From Algoriphagus antarcticus (GTDB lineage: Bacteria; Bacteroidota; Bacteroidia; Cytophagales; Cyclobacteriaceae), in NCBI RefSeq assembly GCF_002150685.1, contig NZ_MSSW01000027.1, forward strand, positions 1-64,000: a stretch of 64,000 bases of DNA, in the 5' to 3' direction. This document shows, in pieces, positions 36,101 through 44,839 of this stretch (positions are counted from its first letter, which is position 1; every line of letters begins with the position of its first letter). The translations under genes and the position numbers were made by a program. A model generated the notes under the pieces. It was not told the DNA's origin. It was given only the letters and a program-made list of their open reading frames with translations, and made no database searches.

Positions 36101-36414
36101 CTTCTAATTATTTCTTCGGAGGTTATCAAGGAGCTTCAGATGAGCCTAATATATTCGATGGTTCTATGATTAGACTTCGTGAATTATCCCTTGGATATGA
36201 GTTGCCTACAGGTTTTTTGGCAAAGACTCCTTTCAAAAGAGCTTCTATAGCCTTAAGTGGAAGTAACTTATGGTTCTTAGCGCTAAACTTCCCTCCAAAC
36301 ATGAACTTTGATGTAGACGTGTTAGGTACTGGTGTAGGTAATGGTCTTGGTTTCGACTTCGTAACCGGTCCTAGCTCCAGAAGATTTGGTGGAACTGTAA
36401 CCCTTACATTCTAA
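33199..36414 (+). CDS. SusC/RagA family TonB-linked outer membrane protein
   Basis: The 1071-residue protein is the barrel of a SusCD nutrient-uptake pump. It has a signal peptide (ALLFVFALFTMSLTYEVSAQ), a carboxypeptidase-like DUF (VITGTVISEEDGLGLPGATVLVKGT, about 24-100), a plug (VLQGKVPGVNITSTNGMSGSG; FVVDGVPFN; SMSVLKGLSATVLYGDQGRNGVILITTK), then the 22-strand barrel ending FGGTVTLTF. The substrate is unknown: no glycosidase, sulfatase or peptidase is linked. SusD follows after 18 bp. Confidence 0.97.
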   Translation: MRKALLFVFALFTMSLTYEVSAQQRVITGTVISEEDGLGLPGATVLVKGTTVGMTTDLDGNYSITVPAGSDVLVYSFVGLKSAEEVIGNRTIINVTLMTDAAQLSEVVVTAIGIEREKKALGYGVTSVGSEQLENRPEQDVARVLQGKVPGVNITSTNGMSGSGTNMVIRGYSSATGSNQPLFVVDGVPFNTSTNNTNGFSQGGATTSSRFLDIDPNNIESMSVLKGLSATVLYGDQGRNGVILITTKSGATKRKAAEVTINQSIFSNTAASLPTYGTIYGNGFQQSPGFFFSNFGPSMDQGLQVNHPYATSRVASVREAFPQFWVDGVVGGTPVKYDFKAYEDPSTAFFRTGIVSNTSIQVAGGSDRTGYSASFGYTDDEGFTPGNEMQKYNFGLGINSAISDKLSVNSSFTFAITDLQSPPVNASFGSGPNGGIPSVFAHVLYTPRSVDLAGLPFENPIDKSSVYYRGGNDIVNPNWLVKNYVNTSDVQRFFNSTSLNYDVNDNVSVTYRLGLDTYTETQEARYNKGGPSISLATQSGYYRTINLKNTIWNQDLIINWKKEFSEKFGMSALIGGNSRYDYFEQVGVASQGQLAFGLFRHSNFTNSSSNDAYSGTGMNRTQEEQRMGVYANVTLDYSNYLYLNLAARNDWTSTVEQENRRILYPGASVSFIPTTAFNWNSSTLNDLKVRLAYGTSAGFPPPYSTRNILTQRARAFDAGGTVTQTHEVANRLGNPDLRPELQQELEFGLEGVMFNNKLRFDFSMYEKNTSDLITDTPIDPATGFNFTQKNIGKLRTRGIEFQATVTPISTASGFRWESTINWSMYRSVVMELAPGLDQVVISGFTTLGNFAIPGEPFNVIKGIGFERNEQTGQPIILSNGLHKPTSDLVILGDPNPKWNGSWINSFSYKGFTLNAMIEYRHKGDVFSNTVTATLARGVTKDPVVDRELTFIMPGVKEDGTPNDIQITASNYFFGGYQGASDEPNIFDGSMIRLRELSLGYELPTGFLAKTPFKRASIALSGSNLWFLALNFPPNMNFDVDVLGTGVGNGLGFDFVTGPSSRRFGGTVTLTF

Positions 36415-36432
36415 TCCCAAAACTGAAATAAA

Positions 36433-38094
36433 ATGAAAAGAAAAATATATAGTTTGATGATCGCAGCAAGTATGGTTTTTGCAACTTCTTGTGAACTCGA
36501 CTTGCAAGTGGATCCAAATGCAGTACAGTTTGATGCTGCTATCCCGGATTTTTTACTGAATAGTATTCAGTTAGAATATCAGGAGGTTTTCAACTCCATT
36601 AGTGATGATGGAATGCGCCTAACCCGTATAATCAATCAGGGAAGTGCGCAATATGAGGGAGCTTACACGCCAACTACTACCAATGCTTATTGGACAGGTG
36701 CATACTCTACAGTACTGGCTGATATTCAAGCTTTGGAACCTTTGGCAGAGGAACGGAACAATCAGCGGCACTTAGGTATTGCGAAGACTATCAAAGCCAT
36801 GGTTTACATGCACTTAGTGGATTCTTATGGTGATGTACCTTTGACAGAAGCGCTGCAAGGTCCTAACAACTTCAACCCGAAAGTCGATTCAGGAGAATCC
36901 ATATATGCGGCGGCTTTGGAGGCACTAAATCAGGCGGATGCTCATTTTGCGGCAACGAGTTCTGCTGGTACTCCAAATGATTACTTCTATGCTAGAAATT
37001 ATACTAAGTGGATAAAATTGATCAATACCTTGAAGTTGAGATATTTCTTGAATACCCGATTGGTAAAGGCTGCCGAATCTAAGGCAGGTATAGATGCATT
37101 GATCGCAGCTAACAATTTCCTTAAAACAGGCGACGACTTTATCTTCAAGTTTGGTACTACCAGAGCTGATCCGGATTCCAGACATCCAAGATTTGCAGGT
37201 CAGTATACATCAGGAGGTGGAGACTATCAGTCTACGTTCTACATGTGGCATTTGACAGAGGCGAAGGGTTTTGATGATCCGCGTGCTAGATATTACTTTT
37301 ACCGTCAGGTAGCAGTTAATCCTACTAATTCGGAAGATATCGAGTGTATTGTCCAGATTGCCCCACCTCAGTACCTAGTGGCTAACTTTGTGTATTGCCT
37401 TCCTGGTAAAAGAGGTTATTGGGGTAGAGATCACTTGGATCCAGATGGTATTCCACCAGATGGATTGAGTCGTACGGCTTGGGGAGTTTTTCCTGCAGGT
37501 GGTAGATTTGACAATAACAGTGCTGCACCTGTCAATAATCCTTCACTTGGTGCTCAAGGAGCAGGTATCCATCCCATTATGTTGGCTGCTTATGTTGACT
37601 TTATGCTAGCTGAGTCTGCATTGTTTCTTTCAACTGCGGGAAGTCCAAAAGACTTGATGTTATCGGGAATCAGAAAGCATATGGAGTATGTAAGAAGCTG
37701 GAGCTTGTCCACTTCGCAAGGTTCAGTGATCAGTGGATTCACATCTGATGCAGCTTATGCTACTTCTGTGACCGATTATTTGAATTTCGTAGCCAGTCAA
37801 TATGATGCAGCTCCAAATGCAAGTCTTGGTCTTCCAAGCAAGATGTATGTGATCGGTAGAGAATATTGGTTATCACTCTATGGTAATGGTACAGAGGCGT
37901 ACAATCTATATAGAAGAACAGGCGAGCCATCTATTATGCAGCCTGGTTTAGAAACGAATCCAGGTGTATTCCCTCGCTCATTCTTCTATCCTTTGAACTA
38001 CTTGTCGACAAACACAAATGCAGTTCAGAAAGCAGATCAATCCGTACAAGTGTTCTGGGATAATAATCCCGCAGGTAATGCTTGGGTAGACTAA
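36433..38094 (+). CDS. SusD/RagB family nutrient-binding lipoprotein
   Basis: SusD-type proteins form the lid on the SusC barrel at the cell surface. The 553 residues have a lipoprotein signal (LMIAASMVFATSC, Cys20) and the helical tetratrico-like core (GIAKTIKAMVYMHLVDSYGDVPLTEAL, AALEALNQADAHF). The form matches the SusD/RagB-like group of about 500-550 residues (often annotated SusD_RagB/DUF-type). It is the partner of the susC gene 18 bp upstream. Confidence 0.95.
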   Translation: MKRKIYSLMIAASMVFATSCELDLQVDPNAVQFDAAIPDFLLNSIQLEYQEVFNSISDDGMRLTRIINQGSAQYEGAYTPTTTNAYWTGAYSTVLADIQALEPLAEERNNQRHLGIAKTIKAMVYMHLVDSYGDVPLTEALQGPNNFNPKVDSGESIYAAALEALNQADAHFAATSSAGTPNDYFYARNYTKWIKLINTLKLRYFLNTRLVKAAESKAGIDALIAANNFLKTGDDFIFKFGTTRADPDSRHPRFAGQYTSGGGDYQSTFYMWHLTEAKGFDDPRARYYFYRQVAVNPTNSEDIECIVQIAPPQYLVANFVYCLPGKRGYWGRDHLDPDGIPPDGLSRTAWGVFPAGGRFDNNSAAPVNNPSLGAQGAGIHPIMLAAYVDFMLAESALFLSTAGSPKDLMLSGIRKHMEYVRSWSLSTSQGSVISGFTSDAAYATSVTDYLNFVASQYDAAPNASLGLPSKMYVIGREYWLSLYGNGTEAYNLYRRTGEPSIMQPGLETNPGVFPRSFFYPLNYLSTNTNAVQKADQSVQVFWDNNPAGNAWVD

Positions 38095-38111
38095 CCTTAA
38101 AAATAAGACAA

Positions 38112-38681
38112 ATGAAAAAATTCAAATATAGTTTCGGATTGCTGCTGGGTGCAGTTATACTCCTGGGTTCATGTCGTGATTTTGTAGAACCTCGTATTCC
38201 ATATACAACTTTCGATACGGCTGCTTATTTAAGAACAATCTCAAGTACAAGTACTTCATTTAGTCTGGACAGTCTTGCTAGTTCTAAATTTGAAATTGTC
38301 GTTGAAGCTGTTGACGCTGAAGATGGCGGTACTGTAGAGACCGTTGAGGTGCGTGTAAGACATAGAAGATTGATCCCTAACGTGGGTTTAATTTATACGC
38401 CTGCAACTGATGTTATTGTAAAGACACTTAAAAAATCAGATTTTGCTCCTAACGCTACTTCTAGATTTCTAAGATCAACTATTCTGGTGACAGCAACTGA
38501 GACGCTTGCGGCTGTTGGATTAGCTCCTGGAGCAATTCGAGCAGATGATGTATTCGAGTTTAGATTGGTATTGAATGATCGTTTTGGTCGCGTTTTCACA
38601 GATTCTAATATTTCTGGTGATTTAACTGCCCCATTCTACAATTCACCTTTCTTTTACCCAGTATCTGTTGTTGCGCCTTGA
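38112..38681 (+). CDS. third lipoprotein of the SusCD operon
   Basis: The ATG at 38112 (17 bp after susD) gives 189 residues with a lipoprotein signal (FGLLLGAVILLGSC, Cys21) and a beta-rich mature part (FEIVVEAVDAEDGGTVETVEVRVRH; FEFRLVLNDRFGRVF). Such SusE/SusF-like or Ig-like surface lipoproteins commonly follow SusD and aid substrate capture. No sequence match to a named family is clear. A strong terminator follows at 38875. Confidence 0.8.
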   Translation: MKKFKYSFGLLLGAVILLGSCRDFVEPRIPYTTFDTAAYLRTISSTSTSFSLDSLASSKFEIVVEAVDAEDGGTVETVEVRVRHRRLIPNVGLIYTPATDVIVKTLKKSDFAPNATSRFLRSTILVTATETLAAVGLAPGAIRADDVFEFRLVLNDRFGRVFTDSNISGDLTAPFYNSPFFYPVSVVAP

Positions 38682-38874
38682 TAGAGGAGACTCATTGGAT
38701 AATTCCAAATAGTAATGGTGAAAGTTATTTGATGACCTCAACCTGATCTGATGATCACCTTTCAAATTTGATTGGCTCAAAATCATCAATGGAAATGGCT
38801 CTTTGATGCTATAGTTTGCTAGTATCATTCAGTGGCCTGCTACGTTGAGATAATTATTGAATCACACTAATTTT

Positions 38875-38905
38875 AAAACTGCCTCTGATTTTTAGAGGCA
38901 GTTTT
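38875..38905 (+). terminator. rho-independent terminator of the SusCD operon
   Basis: AAAACTGCCTCT (38875-38886) pairs with AGAGGCAGTTTT (38894-38905) around a 7-nt loop, with an uninterrupted T-run continuing to 38910. It lies 194 bp after the last lipoprotein stop. Confidence 0.9.
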
Positions 38906-38970
38906 TTTTTGACTTGAAGTTTGAGATTATCAAAGTTTTATTTTTGGGTAAAAGGCTTTAACCGGAAATT

Positions 38971-39052
38971 GGATTATCCGCAATGGCATATGTAATCCTA
39001 TTTTCTTTGCATATTGTGATGAAAGACAGAGGACCGGAGTCATGAGACCGGA
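38971..39052 (+). repeat. dispersed intergenic element, copy 2
   Basis: GGATTATCCGCAATG (38971), TCTTTGC (39004) and GAAAGA (39021), then a purine-rich tract (GGACCGGAG, GAGACCGGAGG), repeat the order and exact offsets of the copy at 8114. The whole gap 38682-39155 otherwise holds only the SusCD terminator and no credible gene. Confidence 0.55.
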
Positions 39053-39155
39053 GGCGGAAGAGGAAGGACTCGCCTAAGCTAGTATGATCACAAAAAGAAG
39101 AAAATTTGACTGCTGCTGCAATTGAGCATATACATACTATCAAATCCATAACTTA

Positions 39156-40202
39156 TTGAAAAAGTATCATCTGCTTCTAGTCTGGTTTGTGCGGGGTTGC
39201 ATTAATCTATTCGAGACTTAACTCATCGAAGGTCTGCGGCTACTGACTATTGAGGGGTGGTGACCAATGGTCAAGGTCCGGATTGGGTTTTCCCGATTGG
39301 GTACCTATGGGAGTATTTTTGAGGCGCTAGTTTGCTCGGTTGCCGGAGCAACAGTGGTGGTTCGGGATAATACTGGATCAGTTGCGATATTTGATGAAGA
39401 CTTAAATATGCATGGTACGTACATTTTCCTAAAAGCATATTCTGGAGTAGTGGGCAGATCTTATACTTTGCTAATTGAGCTTCCAGATGGGAAAATCTAT
39501 TCTTCCCTGCCTGAAGTAATCAATAAGCCGATAGAAATAAGCAAAATCCCCTACAAGTCCGAGACCATCGCTGTTGAAGGCGAAACAAATTTGGATTCAG
39601 GCGTCGGTGATTTTGTAGAGTTGACTGATCCAGCAGATGAGAATAATTATTACTTCTGCCGAAATAACCTGAGTACCTATATTTTGGAGGCCAGGCCTGA
39701 TTTATATTATAATCGTACGATAATGATGGTCGAGCCAGAGGGCTGTTGCGATCGCTGCTATCGCACAAAGACAACCGGAAATACGTCTTATTTTCTGACC
39801 AATGATGATAATTCCGATGGCTTGAAAACAACCATTATGGCAGCTTTTATTCCTGATAATAAACTAAGATTTTTAAACACCTATCGCTTGGATCTGAATC
39901 AATTAAGTATTTCGGCAGATGCGGATCGTTTCTTACGTTTGGTCAAACAACAATCTGAAATCAGTGGGTCAGTATTTGATCCTCCGCCAGCAAATATTCG
40001 AGGAAATATAGTAAGCCTCGATAACGCCGATGAAGTAGTTTTGGGTTACTTTATAGTTGCGGGTGAAACGCAGCGTCGAACTTATATTTTTGGAGCGGAT
40101 TTGGAGTTTAGACAGCCTGTAAGTTTGATTGCCGACGATTATAGATTGGTGGATAATGCAAGTGTCCGACTCCCATCAGACTGGAATCCTGTAAAAGATT
40201 AA
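39156..40202 (+). pseudogene. decayed DUF4249-like lipoprotein gene
   Basis: The open part (39267-40202, 311 codons) looks like a DUF4249 surface lipoprotein but lacks a signal. Extending upstream in the same frame to the TTG at 39156 reveals one: KKYHLLLVWFVRGCINLFET, then TAA at 39219, then LIEGLRLLTIEGW, then TGA at 39261. In the next frame 39260-39280 reads VTNGQGP, which fits after EGW, before the main frame resumes at VRIGFSRLGTYGS. So one nonsense codon and a frameshift (with a compensating shift) break the 5' end. The rest (GATVVVRDNTGS, EGCCDRCYRTKTTG) is intact. DUF4249 proteins usually accompany TonB receptors; none is adjacent downstream. Confidence 0.75.
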
Positions 40203-40279
40203 TCAGCTTAGTTTTATAGTCCTATTCTAGTACATTCGGAAAAGCAACTAAGCGATTTTTTATTATTGATTTAAGGCCT

Positions 40280-40287
40280 TAGCTTTG
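40280..40287 (+). promoter_or_regulatory. candidate -7 box (TAGCTTTG) for the sucA operon
   Basis: TAGCTTTG fits TAnnTTTG exactly and lies 22 bp before the sucA ATG. No TTG is found at the usual -33 distance; a TTG is present only 11 bp upstream. Confidence 0.35.
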
Positions 40288-40309
40288 AATTCTTCTTTAA
40301 GAATAAAAT

Positions 40310-43102
40310 ATGGATAAGTTTTCTTATATCGCTAACGCTCACGTATCCTACATCGATGAGCTGTACTCTTCTTACAAGATTGACCCAGAATCAATCGACC
40401 AAAGCTGGAAAGAGTTTTTTGATGGCTTTGACTTTGCACTTACCACCTACGGTGACGAAGATAATACAGCATCTTCGAATGGAAATTCTGCAGCTCCTGC
40501 AAAAAATGGTGCTCTAGCCACTCCAGGGACCATTATGGACATGGAGCAGTTGCCGAAAGAAATTAAAGTAAGGGCACTGATTCATGCATACAGGTCACGT
40601 GCTCACTTGAGATCCAAGACCAATCCGGTAAGGGAACGTAAAGACAGAAAAGCATTAATCGACCCGCAGGATTTCGGTTTAGGACAAGAGGACATGAATA
40701 CTGAGTTCCAAGCTGGGAAAGAGATTGGAATTGGAACTGCCAAATTTTCTAAGATTTTAGATTCTCTGAAGACCATTTACGAAGGTTCGATGGGTTTTGA
40801 ATACTTATATATTCGTGATCCAGAGATGCTGGATTGGTTTAAGACTAAAGTCGAAAAGGAAGCTTTAGCTTTCAACCCAACCCACGAAGAGAAGAAAAGA
40901 ATACTTTCGAAGCTGAACCAAGCGGTAGTCTTCGAAAACTTTTTACACACCAAATACCTAGGACAAAAGCGCTTTTCACTAGAAGGAGGGGAAAGCACTA
41001 TTCCGTTTTTGGATGCTGTGATCAATACCTCATCTCAATTGGGAGTGAAAGAAGTTATGATTGGCATGGCTCACAGAGGTCGTTTGAACGTGTTGGCAAA
41101 CATTATGGGCAAAACCTACGAACAGATTTTCTCTGAATTCGAAGGAACTGCAAAGCCGGATTTGACAATGGGTGATGGCGACGTGAAGTATCACATGGGT
41201 TATGCAAGTGATATCATTACACATTCTGAAAACAAAGTTCATTTGAAGCTTGCCCCTAATCCATCTCACTTGGAAGCGGTGGATCCAGTGGTAGAAGGTT
41301 TCCTTCGTGCCAAAATCGATTCTGAATACAAAGGAGATTTCAAAAAAGCACTTCCTATTTTGATTCATGGTGATGCTGCAGTAGCTGGACAAGGTATCGT
41401 CTATGAAGTGACTCAGATGGAAGATCTGAAAGGATATAACACTGGTGGCACCATCCACTTTGTGATCAATAACCAAGTTGGTTTTACCACTGATTTTGAT
41501 GATGCCCGTTCTTCTATTTACTGCACGGATATTGCCAAAATTATCGATGCGCCAGTAATTCACGTGAATGGGGATAATGCTGAGTCTGTTGTTTTCGCAG
41601 CCAAACTTGCTTCCGAATTCAGACAGAAGTTCAGCCGTGATATTTTTGTGGATATGGTCTGCTACAGACGTCATGGACATAACGAGTCCGATGAACCAAA
41701 ATTCACTCAGCCAGAACTTTATAATATTATTTCTAAGCACCCTAATCCAAGAGAAATCTACGTGAAGCATTTGGCTGACCGTGGTGATATCGAGGCTCAG
41801 TTGGCTTCGCAAATGGATGAGGAATTCAGACAATTGCTTCAGGACCGTTTGAATCTGGTAAAAGAAAAGCCGCTTCCTTATCAGGCTACGCGCTTTGAAG
41901 AAGAATGGGGCAGCTTGAGGCGATCCAAGCCGGAAGATTTTGATCAGTCACCAAAAACTGGGATTAGCCAAGAGTTGATCGAAAAAGTAGCTGAAGCACT
42001 TACCGTGATTCCCAAAGGATTCAAACCACTAAAGCAGATAGAAGCGCAGCTGAAGCAGCGTAAGGAAATGTTCTTTCAGTCAAAAAGTTTGAACTGGGCA
42101 GCTGCGGAATTGCTTGCTTATGGTTCTTTGACTTTGGAGGGGAAAACAGTTCGATTGACAGGACAAGATGTGCAAAGAGGTACATTCTCTCATAGGCATG
42201 CGGTGCTTCATGATGCCAATACAAATAAAGCCTACAATTCTATAAAGGAGATGAAGGACAGAAGAGGAGATTTTTATATCTATAATTCCCTTCTTTCTGA
42301 ATACGCTGTACTAGGTTTTGAATATGGCTACGCCATGGCAAATCCAAATGCATTAACGATTTGGGAGGCTCAATTTGGTGATTTCGCTAATGGTGCGCAG
42401 GTCATGATTGATCAGTTCATCACTTCCGGAGAAACAAAATGGCAGAAAATGAACGGATTGGTTATGCTTCTTCCTCATGGCTACGAAGGCCAGGGGCCAG
42501 AGCATTCCAATGCTCGCCCAGAAAGATTTCTTCAGCTATCTGCCGAATACAACACAATAGTAGCAAACGTAACTGAACCCTCTAACTTCTTCCATTTGTT
42601 GAGAAGACAATTGGCTTGGGAATTCAGAAAACCTTGTATCGTCATGTCACCTAAGTCTCTTTTGAGACATCCAAAAGTTGTTTCTCCACTTTCAGAATTT
42701 ACCGAAGGTTCTTTCAGAGAAGTGCTTCCGGATACTACGGTAAATGCAAAAGATGTGAAGCGAGTGGTGCTTTGCTCAGGTAAGATCTATTACGATCTTG
42801 ATGAAGCGAGAGAAAAAGAAAAAGTAAAGGACGTAGCTATCGTTAGAATCGAACAACTTCACCCACTTCCAAAAAAGCAAATGCTGGAAGTTTTGGCTGG
42901 TTATCCAGAAGCTGAGCTTGTTTGGGTTCAGGAAGAACCGTCTAACATGGGCTATTGGAACTATATTCTAAGACTGCTTTACAAGGAATTGCCAATGGAG
43001 ATAATTGCCCGAAAAGCCAGTGCTTCTCCTGCCACAGGTTATAATAAAGTCCACGTGGAAGAGCAAAAAAATATTGTAGCTCAAGCACTTAAATTGAAAT
43101 AA
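40310..43102 (+). CDS. sucA: 2-oxoglutarate dehydrogenase E1 component
   Basis: E1 decarboxylates 2-oxoglutarate with thiamine diphosphate and passes the succinyl group to E2. The 930 residues begin with the E2-binding stretch (YIANAHVSYIDELYSSYKIDPESID) and contain IGMAHRGRLNVLAN, HLEAVDPVVEGFLRAK, HGDAAVAGQGIVYEV, the ThDP/Mg region GGTIHFVINNQVGFTT, and CYRRHGHNESDEP; the C-terminal transketolase-like domain has QGPEHSNARPERFLQL and VWVQEEPSNMGYW. It heads the sucA-sucB-lpd cluster. Confidence 0.97.
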   Translation: MDKFSYIANAHVSYIDELYSSYKIDPESIDQSWKEFFDGFDFALTTYGDEDNTASSNGNSAAPAKNGALATPGTIMDMEQLPKEIKVRALIHAYRSRAHLRSKTNPVRERKDRKALIDPQDFGLGQEDMNTEFQAGKEIGIGTAKFSKILDSLKTIYEGSMGFEYLYIRDPEMLDWFKTKVEKEALAFNPTHEEKKRILSKLNQAVVFENFLHTKYLGQKRFSLEGGESTIPFLDAVINTSSQLGVKEVMIGMAHRGRLNVLANIMGKTYEQIFSEFEGTAKPDLTMGDGDVKYHMGYASDIITHSENKVHLKLAPNPSHLEAVDPVVEGFLRAKIDSEYKGDFKKALPILIHGDAAVAGQGIVYEVTQMEDLKGYNTGGTIHFVINNQVGFTTDFDDARSSIYCTDIAKIIDAPVIHVNGDNAESVVFAAKLASEFRQKFSRDIFVDMVCYRRHGHNESDEPKFTQPELYNIISKHPNPREIYVKHLADRGDIEAQLASQMDEEFRQLLQDRLNLVKEKPLPYQATRFEEEWGSLRRSKPEDFDQSPKTGISQELIEKVAEALTVIPKGFKPLKQIEAQLKQRKEMFFQSKSLNWAAAELLAYGSLTLEGKTVRLTGQDVQRGTFSHRHAVLHDANTNKAYNSIKEMKDRRGDFYIYNSLLSEYAVLGFEYGYAMANPNALTIWEAQFGDFANGAQVMIDQFITSGETKWQKMNGLVMLLPHGYEGQGPEHSNARPERFLQLSAEYNTIVANVTEPSNFFHLLRRQLAWEFRKPCIVMSPKSLLRHPKVVSPLSEFTEGSFREVLPDTTVNAKDVKRVVLCSGKIYYDLDEAREKEKVKDVAIVRIEQLHPLPKKQMLEVLAGYPEAELVWVQEEPSNMGYWNYILRLLYKELPMEIIARKASASPATGYNKVHVEEQKNIVAQALKLK

Positions 43103-43189
43103 TCACAGCTCTTTTCACAAAGACATCCAAAATAATCGTATCATTTTGTTCCTCTCTTTTTTACTAGAAAGAGAAAAAAAGAAAAACTT

Positions 43190-44740
43190 ATGAGCAAAGA
43201 AATCAAAGTCCCTGCTGTAGGAGAATCCATCACGGAAGTTACCATCGGCCAATGGTTTAAAAAAGATGGAGATGAGGTTCAGATGGACGAAGTCCTATGT
43301 GAACTGGAATCCGACAAAGCTACTTTTGAGTTGCCGGCAGAAGCTGCGGGCGTACTTAGAATCAAAGCCCAAGAAGGAGATGTGTTGGAAATCGGTGCTG
43401 TGATCTGTGAAATTGACGAAGCTGGTACTCCAGGTAAATCTGAGCCAGCTGCTGATGCTCCAAAGGCTGAAGAGAAATCTTCTGAAGCGAAAGCATCAAA
43501 AGCAACGGAATCAAAATCAACCGGAGAAGTGAAAGAAATGGTGGTTCCTACGGTAGGAGAGTCCATCACCGAAGTCACCTTGGCCAATTGGCTTAAAAGT
43601 GATGGAGATTATGTGAAGTTGGATGAGATTATCGCTGAGGTAGATTCTGATAAAGCCACTTTTGAATTGCCAGCTGAGGCATCAGGAATTCTTCGCCATG
43701 TGGCGCAGGAAGGTGATGTGCTTGAGATTGGTGGGATGATTTGTAAAATTGAAGTGACGGAAGGCGAACCAGTTGCGGCTTCTACCTCTGAGGAATCATC
43801 TTCTTCATCAGCATCCCCTTCTGAGTCAGGAAATACAAACTATGCTACTGGACATGCTTCTCCAGCGGCGTCCAAGATTTTGGCTGAAAAAGGAGTTTCT
43901 CCAGAAGCAGTTAAAGGAACTGGTAAAGATGGTAGAATTACCAAAGAAGATGCTCAATCGGCTCAAAAGCCAGCTCCTGCATCTGCGAAATCTGAAAGTA
44001 AGGAAACTGAGTCATCAGCACCTGCTCCAGTTGCTGGTTCTAGAAATGAGCGCAGAGAGAAAATGTCTTCTTTGAGAAAAACAGTAGCAAGAAGATTGGT
44101 TTCTGTGAAAAATGAGACAGCAATGCTCACCACATTCAATGAGGTGAACATGAAGCCAATCATGGATTTGAGATCCAAATTCAAAGAGCAATTCAAAGAA
44201 AAGCATGGTGTAGGACTTGGATTCATGTCCTTCTTCACCAAAGCTGTTTGCGTAGCGCTCCAAGAGTGGCCTTCTGTAAATGCTAAAATCGATGGAAACG
44301 AAATGGTTTTCAATGATTTTTGCGATATCTCTATTGCTGTATCTGCTCCAAAAGGTTTGGTGGTTCCAGTAATTAGAAATGCTGAAACTCTTAGCTTTGA
44401 TCAGATAGAAAAGGAAGTAGTAAGACTAGCCGGAAAGGCCAGAGACAATAAACTTTCTATCGAGGAAATGACCGGTGGTACGTTCACCTTGACTAATGGT
44501 GGAATCTTCGGTTCCATGATGTCCACTCCGATAATCAATGCTCCTCAATCTGCGATCCTAGGTATGCACAATATCGTGCAGCGTCCAATGGCCGTGAATG
44601 GTGAGGTAGTAATACTTCCGATGATGTACTTGGCGCTTTCTTACGATCATAGAATCATCGATGGACGCGAGTCAGTAAGCTTCTTGGTTCGGGTGAAAGA
44701 ATTGCTTGAAGATCCGACAAGATTGTTGTTTGGAGTTTAA
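43190..44740 (+). CDS. sucB: dihydrolipoamide succinyltransferase E2 with two lipoyl domains
   Basis: E2 carries the succinyl group on lipoyl-lysine to CoA. The 516 residues hold two lipoyl domains (about 3-76 and 116-187), each with the [12 protein letters not shown] hairpin and lipoyl lysines Lys43 and Lys154, linked by an Ala/Lys/Glu-rich hinge. A peripheral subunit-binding domain ([14 protein letters not shown], 221-255) and the acyltransferase domain follow, with His487 and Asp491 in [11 protein letters not shown]. coli SucB has a single lipoyl domain, so this is the longer form. It lies 87 bp after sucA. Confidence 0.96.
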   Translation: MSKEIKVPAVGESITEVTIGQWFKKDGDEVQMDEVLCELESDKATFELPAEAAGVLRIKAQEGDVLEIGAVICEIDEAGTPGKSEPAADAPKAEEKSSEAKASKATESKSTGEVKEMVVPTVGESITEVTLANWLKSDGDYVKLDEIIAEVDSDKATFELPAEASGILRHVAQEGDVLEIGGMICKIEVTEGEPVAASTSEESSSSSASPSESGNTNYATGHASPAASKILAEKGVSPEAVKGTGKDGRITKEDAQSAQKPAPASAKSESKETESSAPAPVAGSRNERREKMSSLRKTVARRLVSVKNETAMLTTFNEVNMKPIMDLRSKFKEQFKEKHGVGLGFMSFFTKAVCVALQEWPSVNAKIDGNEMVFNDFCDISIAVSAPKGLVVPVIRNAETLSFDQIEKEVVRLAGKARDNKLSIEEMTGGTFTLTNGGIFGSMMSTPIINAPQSAILGMHNIVQRPMAVNGEVVILPMMYLALSYDHRIIDGRESVSFLVRVKELLEDPTRLLFGV

Positions 44741-44839
44741 GGATTTACGATTTACGGGGGGCTGAGTGACTTTAGCCCTGTTTTTAACTAGTTAGACCAA
44801 GTCTTGTTTCTTGTGTCTTGCATCTAAATTCTAAATAAA

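Noticed and set aside
41030..41833. 267-codon ORF on the minus strand
   Set aside because: It lies wholly inside sucA, whose frame has all family motifs; the antisense translation is His/Ile-rich without pattern.
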